Source: a virus. Taken from it: a stretch of DNA of 42,404 nt. The notes under the pieces are model-generated. The model saw only the letters and a program-made list of their open reading frames with translations. It searched no databases and was not told the origin of the DNA. Both the position numbers and the translations under genes were made by a program. Shown piece after piece: positions 33,467 to 42,002 of the stretch (position 1 is the stretch's first letter; each line of letters opens with the position of its first letter). The stretch is from IMG/VR virus record IMGVR_UViG_3300007071_000003, positions 1 through 42,404 of that record; one strand, written 5' to 3'.

Positions 33467-33823
33467 CTAATCCGCGAACAATTCTTCCGTCATGTCCAAT
33501 ACCAGCTCAACAGCGCCTGCATCGAGCATGCGCCGGATCATCCGCGCTGCCGCGCGGTGCCAGCACTTTTTGCCGGCTTTAAAAGCAGGGCAGGAACAAG
33601 TTTTTTCTTCCATTGAAACAAGATACAAATCACGGCCATCCGAAGATGGCACATACGTTCCAGATGCCGTCACTGAAATGCGTGGCCATCCTCTATTTGA
33701 CCAATCTTCGATATTCCTTGCCGCCTTGTGTGCGGCATTTTCCCACAGAGTGCTCTCTGCTTTTTCTGCCAAATGCCAGGCAAGACCAACGGCTATATTG
33801 GCGTTCCTTACTTTGATTTTCAT
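33467..33823 (-). CDS. SWIM zinc-finger protein
   Basis: The 118-residue protein carries a complete SWIM finger, CxC-x8-CxH (C76, C78, C87, H89; CSCPAFKAGKKCWHRAAA). SWIM fingers bind DNA or proteins and often occur in helicases and recombination factors; here the finger stands with only a short N-terminal helical region (AVGLAWHLAEKAESTLWENA). It is transcribed opposite to its neighbours with its own promoter and terminator. GGAGG precedes the ATG. It may regulate transcription or serve recombination, but the target is unknown. Confidence 0.85.
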   Translation of the reverse strand: MKIKVRNANIAVGLAWHLAEKAESTLWENAAHKAARNIEDWSNRGWPRISVTASGTYVPSSDGRDLYLVSMEEKTCSCPAFKAGKKCWHRAAARMIRRMLDAGAVELVLDMTEELFAD

Positions 33824-33869
33824 CCTGGTTCCCTCCTTTTAGTTTCTGGTGACTTCTTTCGTTGCCTGT

Positions 33870-33878
33870 ATTATAGCA
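33870..33878 (-). promoter_or_regulatory. Extended minus-ten promoter for the SWIM gene
   Basis: On the minus strand the sequence TGCTATAAT gives a perfect extended minus-ten element. The minus-thirty-five region is poor, as allowed for this class. The gene starts about 45 nt downstream. Confidence 0.6.
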
Positions 33879-34031
33879 CACTGTCGCCAACTTGTTTGTA
33901 CACATTTTTAAGGGCAATTCTTGCAATCGCCAGAAAGCACGGTTATTGTGTGAACAGCCGGCGTGAATGACGGTGCTGGCGATAGTGACAAAGCTATGGT
34001 GACAGCAAACGGAGTGAGAAAGGAGACATGT

Positions 34032-34262
34032 ATGACGCCTAGGGATGTGTTGGGTAAGACGATGTCCTTTTTGCTCGAACAGTTCGACGGTAAGTGGGTT
34101 GAGGCTAATAACGCCATCAACGGTTTGTTACAGAAGTATGACGTTGACGAGCAGGCACGCTACGAGGTTTCACGTGTACTCCTCAAAGTCCACACACAAT
34201 TTCGGTCGGTATTGCTGACGAAGATCAACAAGGCTGTTGAGTTACTTGAGCAAGCATCTTAA
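34032..34262 (+). CDS. Small helical protein, first gene of replication operon
   Basis: This 76-residue protein starts at ATG 34032, with AAGGAG upstream; the longer frame from 33963 has no ribosome site. It is all-helical (VLGKTMSFLLEQFDGKWVEA, then YEVSRVLLKVHTQFRSVLLT) and mildly charged. It lies 20 nt before the SSB-like gene. No family is recognised; a replication accessory or regulatory role is inferred from position. Confidence 0.65.
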   Translation: MTPRDVLGKTMSFLLEQFDGKWVEANNAINGLLQKYDVDEQARYEVSRVLLKVHTQFRSVLLTKINKAVELLEQAS

Positions 34263-34282
34263 GCGTTGATAAGGAGTATGTC

Positions 34283-35257
34283 ATGTTCGGTAAAACCCTA
34301 AAACCGCCCACAGCAGAAGAGAAGCGCAATCCGGCCATCTTTCGCGACGTGTTCTATCCTCGCAATCGGGGTCGGTATGTGTTTCGCGTTCAAACAGCCA
34401 TTCCTGAAGTGCATGTAAAGACGGTGTGGTTTGAGCAAGACCCAACATCCAAGCGGTGGGTGACAAAGACGTACACGGCAGAGAAGGGCGGGGTGCGGGT
34501 ACCTGTGGTGCTTGGTGTGGCCCGTGACCACCGCAACGGCTGGTTATTATGGGAAGGCGACGTACTCAAGTCGCCACTTAATGATATGCTCGTTGGTGTG
34601 CAACAGCGTTGCTTCATTGCGGTGTGGGATGTCAGTGCGGTGAAGATGATCCGCGATGACTACGGCAACAATGTTGCTATCTATCCTGACCCGTCGGGTA
34701 AGTTTCCCGCGCAGTACGAAGCCATCAAGCCGACTATCCGTAACAAGCCGTTTGTCTTAGAACTCGGCAGCGGTCAACTCTACGACCGCAACGGCGATTT
34801 GGTGGGTAAGTCGGCCATGGCCGATTTCCTCCGTGCGCTACAAGAAGCCGTTACCGTCGATCCGCTCACCGGCGAGCTTCAACAGGTTGACTTGAGCGCC
34901 TGCCCCGTGCTGTATGTCATCTCAGGCGAGGGGAAGGAAACGCGCCGCACGTTCAGCGTGATCACGATGCCGCCGCCCGTCTATCAGGTCGAAATGCCGG
35001 AGGCTTACGATCTCACAAGTTGGCCGCAGCCGGCGCCGCTTGAGATGGTGGAGTACATGATGAATGTCGGCGGTGAATGGCAAGAGATTTGCGCAAAGTT
35101 CGGGTACGTGACTTATCCGCAAAAAGTTGCGTATCCACCGTCAACGCCGGCCTCTTCAGCGCCGTCAACACCGAACACGACTGTGCAACAGCCCGAAGAC
35201 GATACTGATGACGAAGACGATACTGATGATTTGTTTGACGAAGACGAAGTCTGGTAA
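34283..35257 (+). CDS. Probable single-stranded DNA-binding protein
   Basis: The 324-residue product ends in a long acidic tail (VQQPEDDTDDEDDTDDLF, then DEDEVW) with a terminal aromatic residue. This is the hallmark of phage SSBs such as T7 gp2.5 and T4 gp32, which use the tail to contact replication partners. The body is beta-rich (FLRDVFYPRN-like start is IFRDVFYPRNRGRYVFRVQ), suitable for an OB fold. It lies immediately before primase and helicase. AAGGAG precedes the ATG. No sequence-level SSB motif was verified, so the call rests on tail, size and context. Confidence 0.6.
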   Translation: MFGKTLKPPTAEEKRNPAIFRDVFYPRNRGRYVFRVQTAIPEVHVKTVWFEQDPTSKRWVTKTYTAEKGGVRVPVVLGVARDHRNGWLLWEGDVLKSPLNDMLVGVQQRCFIAVWDVSAVKMIRDDYGNNVAIYPDPSGKFPAQYEAIKPTIRNKPFVLELGSGQLYDRNGDLVGKSAMADFLRALQEAVTVDPLTGELQQVDLSACPVLYVISGEGKETRRTFSVITMPPPVYQVEMPEAYDLTSWPQPAPLEMVEYMMNVGGEWQEICAKFGYVTYPQKVAYPPSTPASSAPSTPNTTVQQPEDDTDDEDDTDDLFDEDEVW

Positions 35258-35274
35258 AAGGTACCGGAAAACGT

Positions 35275-36207
35275 ATGGGCAAAGGCTATAAAACCTCCTG
35301 CCCTGCCTGTGGGGGGCACAATTTGTATGTGACCCCCCACAACGGTATGGGGTATTGTTTCAATTGCGGTTACACCTGTCGTCAACGTGAGCACAAACCG
35401 CATTATGCGCGTCGCTCATCGTTTCGCGATGGTATTCGCGCGGTGTACACCGCATACGCGCAGTGGTGTGCAGAACACATGCGCGATGAACACTACGCCT
35501 ATCTTGAGCAACGCGGTATCACCCGCGCAACAGCACAACAGTACTGCATCGGTTATTGCCCACCAAAACTCTTTGCACCGTTGCTCACGCGAGAGGCGTA
35601 TGAAGCGGGTTTGATCACGACGGATCGTAAACCGTTTCTTGCCGGTCGGATACTTATTCCGTATCTTGACACACAGGGTACGGTTATTGATCTACGCGGC
35701 AGGGTGTACGATCCAGCGGTAGCTCACTTACCGGATGTGAAGTATCTTTCGCCGTACCGCTCGGCGTATTACCGGTGGGCAGACATTCCGTATAACGCCG
35801 CTGCGTTACGGTCGCCACAGGTGGTTATCACCGAAGGCGAACTGAAGGCGTTAGCATCGGTGCAGGCGGGTATTCCATCCGTTGCCCTCCCTGGTATTCG
35901 TTCATTCCGTGATGGGTTGACCGACGGGCTGCGCATGTCGCTTGTTGTTAATGCGGGGTCCGATGTCGTCATTTGTTTTGATCATCAGCGTCAGCACATG
36001 AATGATGTTTATCGCGCCGTCATCGACCTTGTGAAGCGATTGCGGGTGCACACCACACACTTGCGCGTAGCAACGTTACCGTTGGTCGATGACGATGAGA
36101 AGATGGATATTGATACGTACATTCTGCGGTACGGTGTAGAAGCGTATCGTTCGGTTATCGCGTCGGCACCGTTATTCGATACCTGGTACCGACTGATTAT
36201 GCAGTAA
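35275..36207 (+). CDS. DNA primase with zinc ribbon and TOPRIM domain
   Basis: The protein makes RNA primers for lagging-strand synthesis. Residues 9-31 form a zinc ribbon (CPAC-x15-CFNC: C9, C12, C28, C31). The TOPRIM domain has Glu187 in VVITEGELKAL and Asp236 in CFDHQRQ, with DIDTYI following at about 278-283. The usual DxD pair reads DHQ here, so one acidic residue is replaced. At 310 residues it is short; the helicase is a separate gene downstream, 12 nt away, rather than fused as in T7 gp4. Confidence 0.85.
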   Translation: MGKGYKTSCPACGGHNLYVTPHNGMGYCFNCGYTCRQREHKPHYARRSSFRDGIRAVYTAYAQWCAEHMRDEHYAYLEQRGITRATAQQYCIGYCPPKLFAPLLTREAYEAGLITTDRKPFLAGRILIPYLDTQGTVIDLRGRVYDPAVAHLPDVKYLSPYRSAYYRWADIPYNAAALRSPQVVITEGELKALASVQAGIPSVALPGIRSFRDGLTDGLRMSLVVNAGSDVVICFDHQRQHMNDVYRAVIDLVKRLRVHTTHLRVATLPLVDDDEKMDIDTYILRYGVEAYRSVIASAPLFDTWYRLIMQ

Positions 36208-36219
36208 AGGTGTGTACCT

Positions 36220-37566
36220 ATGTCACTCATTACACAGACGGCTGCGCAGGTGGCAATACAAGCAACGGCGGCGCACGGAGCGCCTCAACAGCGTGTTGGT
36301 GAGCAAGATGATGTAAAGGTTGTCGAAACGCGGTTATTGAATGCCTTGCGCAACCCGCAGCATTGGCATCTAGTGTTGTCGCTGCGCGGGCGTGAACACT
36401 TGTTTACGGTGTATCAGGAGATAGCCAGGGCGTATGTTGCATGCTATCTCGAATGGGGCACGGTGACGGTAGACGGGGTGCGGGCCAAACTCAACGGTGA
36501 GCAATTGCCACCGGAGTTGACGATGCGCCTTGATGTTGACCCCCGCCCGCTTCTTGACGATTTGGAGCGTCGGTATATTCAGAAACGTCTTGCTGTTTTT
36601 TCTGAACTTGCCGCGCAAGAAGCGGCGATGTACCAGCCTAACCTCGATCGGCTGCAGCGGTTGTTAGAGCAACTTACACCGGTGGCAACGATTGATACTG
36701 GTATCAGCAGCGGGATTGAGCAGTTGCGACAGCGCGTCAAGCAGCGGCAATCCGGCGTGTATCGGCTGTTAAGTACGGGCATTACGTATGTTGACGCGCT
36801 GATCGGCGGTGAGTTGCCGCGCTCCGGCATCACGGTGATTACCGGTAAAAGCGGTGGCGGGAAAACGGCGGTCATGGGTGCCATTGCGCTCAATATGGCG
36901 CGCAACCATCACCTGGGGCTGGCCGGATCGCCAATTGCGTTCTTTTCTCTTGAGATGCCGAAGGATCAACTCGTGGCCCGCTTTGTGGCCGAGATGACAG
37001 GCCTCGATGCGCGTGTGGTGTACAACGGGTTGCATCTCGACGGTCGCCCATGGTCGGATGACGAGCGCGAACTCATCAAGGCGGCGTTTGAAGAGTTAAC
37101 GCTGTATCCGATGCACATCATCGACCGCGAACGGATGACGGCCCACGACTTCGTGCGCATTGCCACCGACCTACACAACACGCACGGGGTAGAAGTGTTC
37201 TTTCTGGACTATGCGCAACTCCTGGTGGTGGATACCGATATGGGTATTCACTACGGCTTAACGGCGGCCTACCGGCTCATCCGTGAGTTTGTGAAGCGGT
37301 ACAACGTGGCCGTGGTGATGGCCGCGCAAATCCACGAAGAGAAGGGTACCATCCGTGATGGGAGCGATTTAAACCGCGAGGCGTCGCTGCAAATCCATAT
37401 CACGATGCAGCACGATCAGCGCACTGAACAAGGACTTGTACCGTGCGTGTTTGAAGCAGTGAAAAACCGGCACGGGCCGATCGGCAAAATCATCGTAGCG
37501 TGGGATACGCGCCGCTTCCGCTTTGTCGAACAGCCGCATGCCGGCGCTGTACGGCAGACTACTTGA
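36220..37566 (+). CDS. Replicative DnaB-type helicase
   Basis: The hexameric helicase unwinds phage DNA ahead of the polymerase. In 448 residues it has an N-terminal helical domain and a RecA-like C-terminal domain: Walker A GKSGGGKT (209-216), FFSLEMPKDQL typical of DnaB motif H1a, Walker B VFFLDYAQLL, and AVVMAAQIHEEKG for the H3 region. It follows primase directly and precedes the nuclease gene. GGTG lies before the ATG. Confidence 0.93.
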   Translation: MSLITQTAAQVAIQATAAHGAPQQRVGEQDDVKVVETRLLNALRNPQHWHLVLSLRGREHLFTVYQEIARAYVACYLEWGTVTVDGVRAKLNGEQLPPELTMRLDVDPRPLLDDLERRYIQKRLAVFSELAAQEAAMYQPNLDRLQRLLEQLTPVATIDTGISSGIEQLRQRVKQRQSGVYRLLSTGITYVDALIGGELPRSGITVITGKSGGGKTAVMGAIALNMARNHHLGLAGSPIAFFSLEMPKDQLVARFVAEMTGLDARVVYNGLHLDGRPWSDDERELIKAAFEELTLYPMHIIDRERMTAHDFVRIATDLHNTHGVEVFFLDYAQLLVVDTDMGIHYGLTAAYRLIREFVKRYNVAVVMAAQIHEEKGTIRDGSDLNREASLQIHITMQHDQRTEQGLVPCVFEAVKNRHGPIGKIIVAWDTRRFRFVEQPHAGAVRQTT

Positions 37567-37612
37567 TACGTACCTTACGCAGAGCTACACGCAGACACAT
37601 AGGAGGTCGATC

Positions 37613-38284
37613 ATGGGTAAGCGTAGTAATCGACGGCGGGGGACGTTGTTTGAGCGCGAGTTATCAAAATTGTTACATGCCGACCGTGTACCGTTAAGCG
37701 GCGCCGGCGCGCTCAAAGGTGATGTGGTTGTACCAGTTTACAGCGGTGCGCACCTCATGATTGAGGCAAAATCAACGTCAAGTCGGGCGTACACGATCCA
37801 ACTCCCAACCGTGGAGAAGTTGATCGCGCAGCGGCAGGCAATGGTGATGTACGGCGTGGTTGCGGCGCTGTTGGCCGTGCGCGTGCATGGGTATACAACG
37901 CCCTTGCTCTTTTGCACCGATGAGGATGCAGCGTTGATAGCCGAGCGGTTTCAACATCCGCTCCCGTTACCAAACCATTACGGGCTGCACGACGTTGCGA
38001 GTAACGTTACCGTGTCGCCGACTACCGTAGCGGCGATGTTTCCGGTTCGATTTCTCGGCTCGGCTACTATTCGACCAGGAGCGCTGTTTGAAACCAACCC
38101 AGCTCGCGCCGTTTTACATTGGGTACCAACAGAGGCCTTTTTGCCGTGGCTACAGACGGTGCGTGAGCACTACGGGTTTCAACCGCGCCCAAGCATTGCC
38201 TACTCGCCGATGACGGTACATAAACGTCGCTCCGCGAGTACACCGGTTGAGCGACTGCTCCACGAGATGGATGATGAACGGTGA
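37613..38284 (+). CDS. Hjc-like Holliday junction resolvase/endonuclease
   Basis: The protein has 223 residues from ATG 37613, preceded by TAGGAGGT; the longer frame overlaps the helicase gene and lacks a site. The N-terminus is basic (GKRSNRRRG), followed by nuclease-fold residues: E14 (FERELSKLL), GD37V, and E51-A-K53 (LMIEAKSTSS), the order E, D, ExK of archaeal-type Holliday junction resolvases and related restriction-fold nucleases. It is probably used to resolve recombination or replication intermediates. The C-terminal 120 residues are of unknown role. Confidence 0.72.
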   Translation: MGKRSNRRRGTLFERELSKLLHADRVPLSGAGALKGDVVVPVYSGAHLMIEAKSTSSRAYTIQLPTVEKLIAQRQAMVMYGVVAALLAVRVHGYTTPLLFCTDEDAALIAERFQHPLPLPNHYGLHDVASNVTVSPTTVAAMFPVRFLGSATIRPGALFETNPARAVLHWVPTEAFLPWLQTVREHYGFQPRPSIAYSPMTVHKRRSASTPVERLLHEMDDER

Positions 38285-38308
38285 AATGTTCTCCGAGGGG
38301 GACAACGT

Positions 38309-38743
38309 ATGACGCGCAAGCGATTGACCAGGGCAACGGTAACACAGTATCAACACGTGCTCCCCGTTGGACAAGAAGTAGACGTACACATCACGTGGCG
38401 ACATGCGTATGACCAGATGCCGCGCACGTGGCAGCGCCGCGGGGTTGTCACCGCTGTGCGGCAGGCCAGGCAAAGTGAAGATGTCTTTGATATGACACTC
38501 ACCGGCGTATTGGTGGTAGAGGTTGCGTACACGCCGCAGCGCACGTATACCCCATACCCCAACGATGACCTTGTGTATCTCGACGGTAAAGTACCGCTGG
38601 TACTCTATCTCGACCCTTACGTAGGCGAGTTGTCACTTCTTAACGATACGATACTCACCGCCCACGGGATTGCGTACCGCACCGATACCGTCGATGTCAC
38701 GATCTGTCGCTGTGACGTGGAGCCGCTCAAGGGCGAGGGTTGA
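38309..38743 (+). CDS. Protein of unknown function in replication operon
   Basis: The 144-residue protein has a basic start (TRKRLTRATVTQYQ) and a beta-rich body (LPVGQEVDVHITWRHAYDQM, VFDMTLTGVLVVEVAYTPQR) with many Tyr/Pro/Asp residues. GGGG precedes the ATG. It lies between the nuclease and the polymerase genes. No family is recognised; a DNA-metabolism role is only inferred from its operon. Confidence 0.6.
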   Translation: MTRKRLTRATVTQYQHVLPVGQEVDVHITWRHAYDQMPRTWQRRGVVTAVRQARQSEDVFDMTLTGVLVVEVAYTPQRTYTPYPNDDLVYLDGKVPLVLYLDPYVGELSLLNDTILTAHGIAYRTDTVDVTICRCDVEPLKGEG

Positions 38744-38791
38744 TGTGACTGCCGGCGGGTGAGTGAACGAATACGGATATTGGAGGCGGCT

Positions 38792-40822
38792 ATGAATGCG
38801 CGACAAGATGAAGCTACGCAGGCAAATCATCTTCTCCTCTCAGACATTCCGTACCGGTTGATTACCGAGCGGAATGAACTACCAGAGTTGCGCGGCACGT
38901 ATATTGCTGTTGATACGGAGACGACAGGGCTATCTCCGCGTGAACATGAATTGGTGTTGGTGTCGGTGTGCGACGGTACGCAGGTGGTGGTGTGCGACGT
39001 GCGCGCCATCGGAGTGCATGATGTTCTTTCGTGGCTCACGTCGTATTTTGATAACCGTCATCTTATCATCGGGCATAATCTGGCGTTTGACTACGGCTTT
39101 CTGTATGCCGCCGGATTTCCCTTACCCGTTCATTCGTTTGATACGATGTTGGCCGAAACATTGCTGCGGGCCGGCTTGCCGACGGCACACCGTATCAGGT
39201 TGCTTGACCTCGCAGCACAGTACTGCAACGTGCAATTGGATAAAACCCTTCAACGAGCCTTCGGCGGTGACATTACCGAGGCGCACCACAGCTACGCCGC
39301 CGATGACGTGCGCTATCTCATTCCCATCTTTCATCGTCAACGCGCCTTGTTAGAACGGTACAACCTAAAGCGTGTTGCCAGGTTGGAAATGAGCCTTATC
39401 CCAATCGTGGCGCAGATGGAGTACCACGGTATTCCGATCAAGCCACGCCTTGTGGCCAGCTTGAGCGATGAAGTAAACCGCCGCCGAACCGATGTGTTGC
39501 ACGTGCTCAGTTGGTATGCCTTACATGCCGACGCTGTTACCCGCGTTGCCGTCACACCGACAGGGTGTGTGACGATTAATCCTAACAGTAAACCGACAAC
39601 GCGCGGCGAACAAATAGCGCTCGGCACATGTTGGTCCATTCTGGCCCGTCTCGGCGTGCCGGTGGTAGACCAATTCGGGCAGCCGTCGCTTAGTCGCGAA
39701 AATGTCCTACGCGCCGATGCGCAGGTCGATACAACAGGTGAGATGGCGCGGGGTGACATTGTTTTCCCCATACCGGAAGAGCTTACCAAACCGTCGGCAT
39801 ATCGTCATCCGGTGTTGGCGTTGTACCAGCAATACATCGGCCTGACCAAAGTCGCGACAACGTACCTTAAACCGTTGCGCGCTGCCGGCGAACGGTACTA
39901 CGGCTATTATCGGCAGCTCGGTGCTCACGCAACGGGACGGTTCTCATCCAACTTGCAGCAATTCCCCAACGACGCGGCATTGCGCGGGCTAGGACTGACA
40001 ACCACGATCCGCGCTTGTATCGGGTACGACGTTGAGCACGGCGCGCCTGACGATACCGTGCTCTTTATTGCCGACTACAGCGCCATTGAGCTGGTCATTC
40101 TTGCCGATATGAGCGGTGATGAGCAATTGCAACGCCTGATTGTTGCCAGTGCCAGCGGTGAGGATGATTTACACCTATACGTGGTGCGCCGTGCCTTCGC
40201 GTCTATTCACCCGCAAGCGCCGGAGGCAACGGTAGCGCGGCGGAAAGAAGAACCGTTCGTGACCTTGCGCAAGGCGGCCAAGCCCGTGAGTTACGGTATT
40301 GCCTACGGCTTAACCGGCGCGGGGTTGGCAAAAACGATTAACCGCGAGTTGGCCTCGTTGAACATCCACGTGACCACCGAACAGGCCGAGCGTATCATCA
40401 CTTTGTGGAAACAAGAAGCGTTTCCGCAAGCAGGCGCGTGGCTTGATCGCGCCCAACGTGACGGCGTGGTACAAGGGTTTACGTGTACGGCATTGGGGCG
40501 GCGACGTTGGTATCCGCCGGCTACCACACCAAAAGAGCGCGCAGCCATCATGCGGCAAAGCTGTAACGCACCGATCCAGGGTACCTGCGCCGACCTTATC
40601 AAACAAGCAATGGTCTACGTTCACGCCGCCGTACAACCGTACCACGCCCGCATTATGATGACCGTACACGATGAACTGGTATGCGAAGGGCCGGCTCGCT
40701 TCAAAGACGACATCGCAACGGCAATGAAACAGGCAATGGAACGAGCAGCGCGCGACATCCTCCCGTCTATGGGCCGGTACGTAGTCGTCGATGTTCACCC
40801 GTCGTATACCTATGACAAATAG
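38792..40822 (+). CDS. polA: Family A DNA polymerase with 3'-5' exonuclease
   Basis: The replicative polymerase has 676 residues from ATG 38792 (TGGAGG ahead); a GTG at 38759 also opens the frame. The proofreading exonuclease is complete: DTETTGL, HNLAFDYG and YAADDVRYL. The polymerase has motif A DYSAIELVILADMSGD, motif B RKAAKPVSYGIAYG and motif C MTVHDELVCE. No 5' nuclease domain is present. In motif A the usual Arg after IEL is Val. In motif B the position of Phe in bacterial Pol I is Tyr, as in T7 polymerase, which predicts low discrimination against dideoxynucleotides. Confidence 0.95.
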   Translation: MNARQDEATQANHLLLSDIPYRLITERNELPELRGTYIAVDTETTGLSPREHELVLVSVCDGTQVVVCDVRAIGVHDVLSWLTSYFDNRHLIIGHNLAFDYGFLYAAGFPLPVHSFDTMLAETLLRAGLPTAHRIRLLDLAAQYCNVQLDKTLQRAFGGDITEAHHSYAADDVRYLIPIFHRQRALLERYNLKRVARLEMSLIPIVAQMEYHGIPIKPRLVASLSDEVNRRRTDVLHVLSWYALHADAVTRVAVTPTGCVTINPNSKPTTRGEQIALGTCWSILARLGVPVVDQFGQPSLSRENVLRADAQVDTTGEMARGDIVFPIPEELTKPSAYRHPVLALYQQYIGLTKVATTYLKPLRAAGERYYGYYRQLGAHATGRFSSNLQQFPNDAALRGLGLTTTIRACIGYDVEHGAPDDTVLFIADYSAIELVILADMSGDEQLQRLIVASASGEDDLHLYVVRRAFASIHPQAPEATVARRKEEPFVTLRKAAKPVSYGIAYGLTGAGLAKTINRELASLNIHVTTEQAERIITLWKQEAFPQAGAWLDRAQRDGVVQGFTCTALGRRRWYPPATTPKERAAIMRQSCNAPIQGTCADLIKQAMVYVHAAVQPYHARIMMTVHDELVCEGPARFKDDIATAMKQAMERAARDILPSMGRYVVVDVHPSYTYDK

Positions 40823-40839
40823 CATTTCGGGGGCATGCT

Positions 40840-41940
40840 ATGTTTCAACCATTTCTGGCATTCCTGGATACACCGCAGCAGTTTCTCCCGTCGGGGGTTC
40901 TGGCTATCGACACCATCACCGGCGGCGGTATCCCCGTCGGGCATATTACCGATATTGTCGGCGAGAAGGGGCTGGGCAAAACCACTCTCGCCCTGCATAT
41001 TGCCGCAAAGCATCTGGCGGCGGGTCACCCCGTGTACTATGTCGATAGTGAGTTCTCCCTTGATCCATCCTACGCCCGCCGCTTTTTTGGTACGGCTTCC
41101 TACTGCTATGTTCTCCAACAATCCATCGCCGAAGACGTTTTTACCCACATTGAACAGGCTGCGACTACACCGCACGCCCTCATCATCCTCGACAGTATCA
41201 ACAGCCTCATTCCGCACGACGTGACCGACGTGCCTGCACCAAAAAAACACGAAGCTTATTCCTACAGTACACAAGTTGGCGCCATGGCCCGTATTACCAC
41301 CGTCTTTCTGAAGCGCGTTCTTCCTACCTTGTTCACTTACAAGAGTACGTTGCTCATTATCAACCAATACCGATCCAACATCACCACCGGCCTGCTGCGC
41401 GGCCCCGATAAAAAGCCCGCCGGCTTTCACTTCTACCACCACTCCATCTATACCCGTATTGAGTTGGCAAAAGGGGAAACCGTTCCTAACGTCGGTATTA
41501 AGGTTATTGCCAAAGTGACTAAAAATAAAGCCGCCCCTTCCCACGGCGTTGCTTCCTATACCCTCCTCTCCCACGGCGGGATCGATATTCCACAAGACCA
41601 CGTGGATTTTGCCCTTCGTGTCGGCATCCTTACCCGCTCCGGCCCGTGGTACCGCTATACCGACCCCACTACTGGTCAAACCCATACCGCCCAAGGCGCG
41701 CGCCATATCGCGTCCGTCCTCCCCCTTCCAACCGTCTACCACGCCGTCATGGAACGCGCCCCCGCTTTTCCCGGTATCGATATAGCCAAAGGAACCACTA
41801 TGGTATCAGATATTCCAACATCAGGTACCATACCATCGGATACTTCGACAATCGCTAATCCGACACCCGATGCTACACCTGTGTCACCAAATGTTGCGCC
41901 GGTAGACGCGGCGCCGGTAGATACTTCACCTTTTGATTAA
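40840..41940 (+). CDS. recA: RecA-like recombinase
   Basis: The ATP-dependent strand-exchange protein of 366 residues has Walker A GEKGLGKT (41-48), Walker B ALIILDS (D118), and a loop with LLIINQYRSNITTG corresponding to the RecA L2 region. The core is RecA/UvsX/RadA-like; similarity to cellular RecA is partial, so UvsX-like may be the better name. The last 70 residues are Thr/Pro/Asp/Ala-rich and probably disordered. GGGGGC precedes the ATG. It follows the polymerase closely in the same operon and would support recombination-dependent replication. Confidence 0.85.
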   Translation: MFQPFLAFLDTPQQFLPSGVLAIDTITGGGIPVGHITDIVGEKGLGKTTLALHIAAKHLAAGHPVYYVDSEFSLDPSYARRFFGTASYCYVLQQSIAEDVFTHIEQAATTPHALIILDSINSLIPHDVTDVPAPKKHEAYSYSTQVGAMARITTVFLKRVLPTLFTYKSTLLIINQYRSNITTGLLRGPDKKPAGFHFYHHSIYTRIELAKGETVPNVGIKVIAKVTKNKAAPSHGVASYTLLSHGGIDIPQDHVDFALRVGILTRSGPWYRYTDPTTGQTHTAQGARHIASVLPLPTVYHAVMERAPAFPGIDIAKGTTMVSDIPTSGTIPSDTSTIANPTPDATPVSPNVAPVDAAPVDTSPFD

Positions 41941-42002
41941 TATCTTCTTTACCCTATCATTCGCACTCTATCATCTGAACTATCACGCTTACGGAGGTTT
42001 CT

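Noticed and set aside
40810-41742. 310-codon minus-strand frame opposite the RecA-like gene
   Set aside because: The plus strand carries intact Walker motifs; the antisense frame has only low-complexity Gly/Val content.
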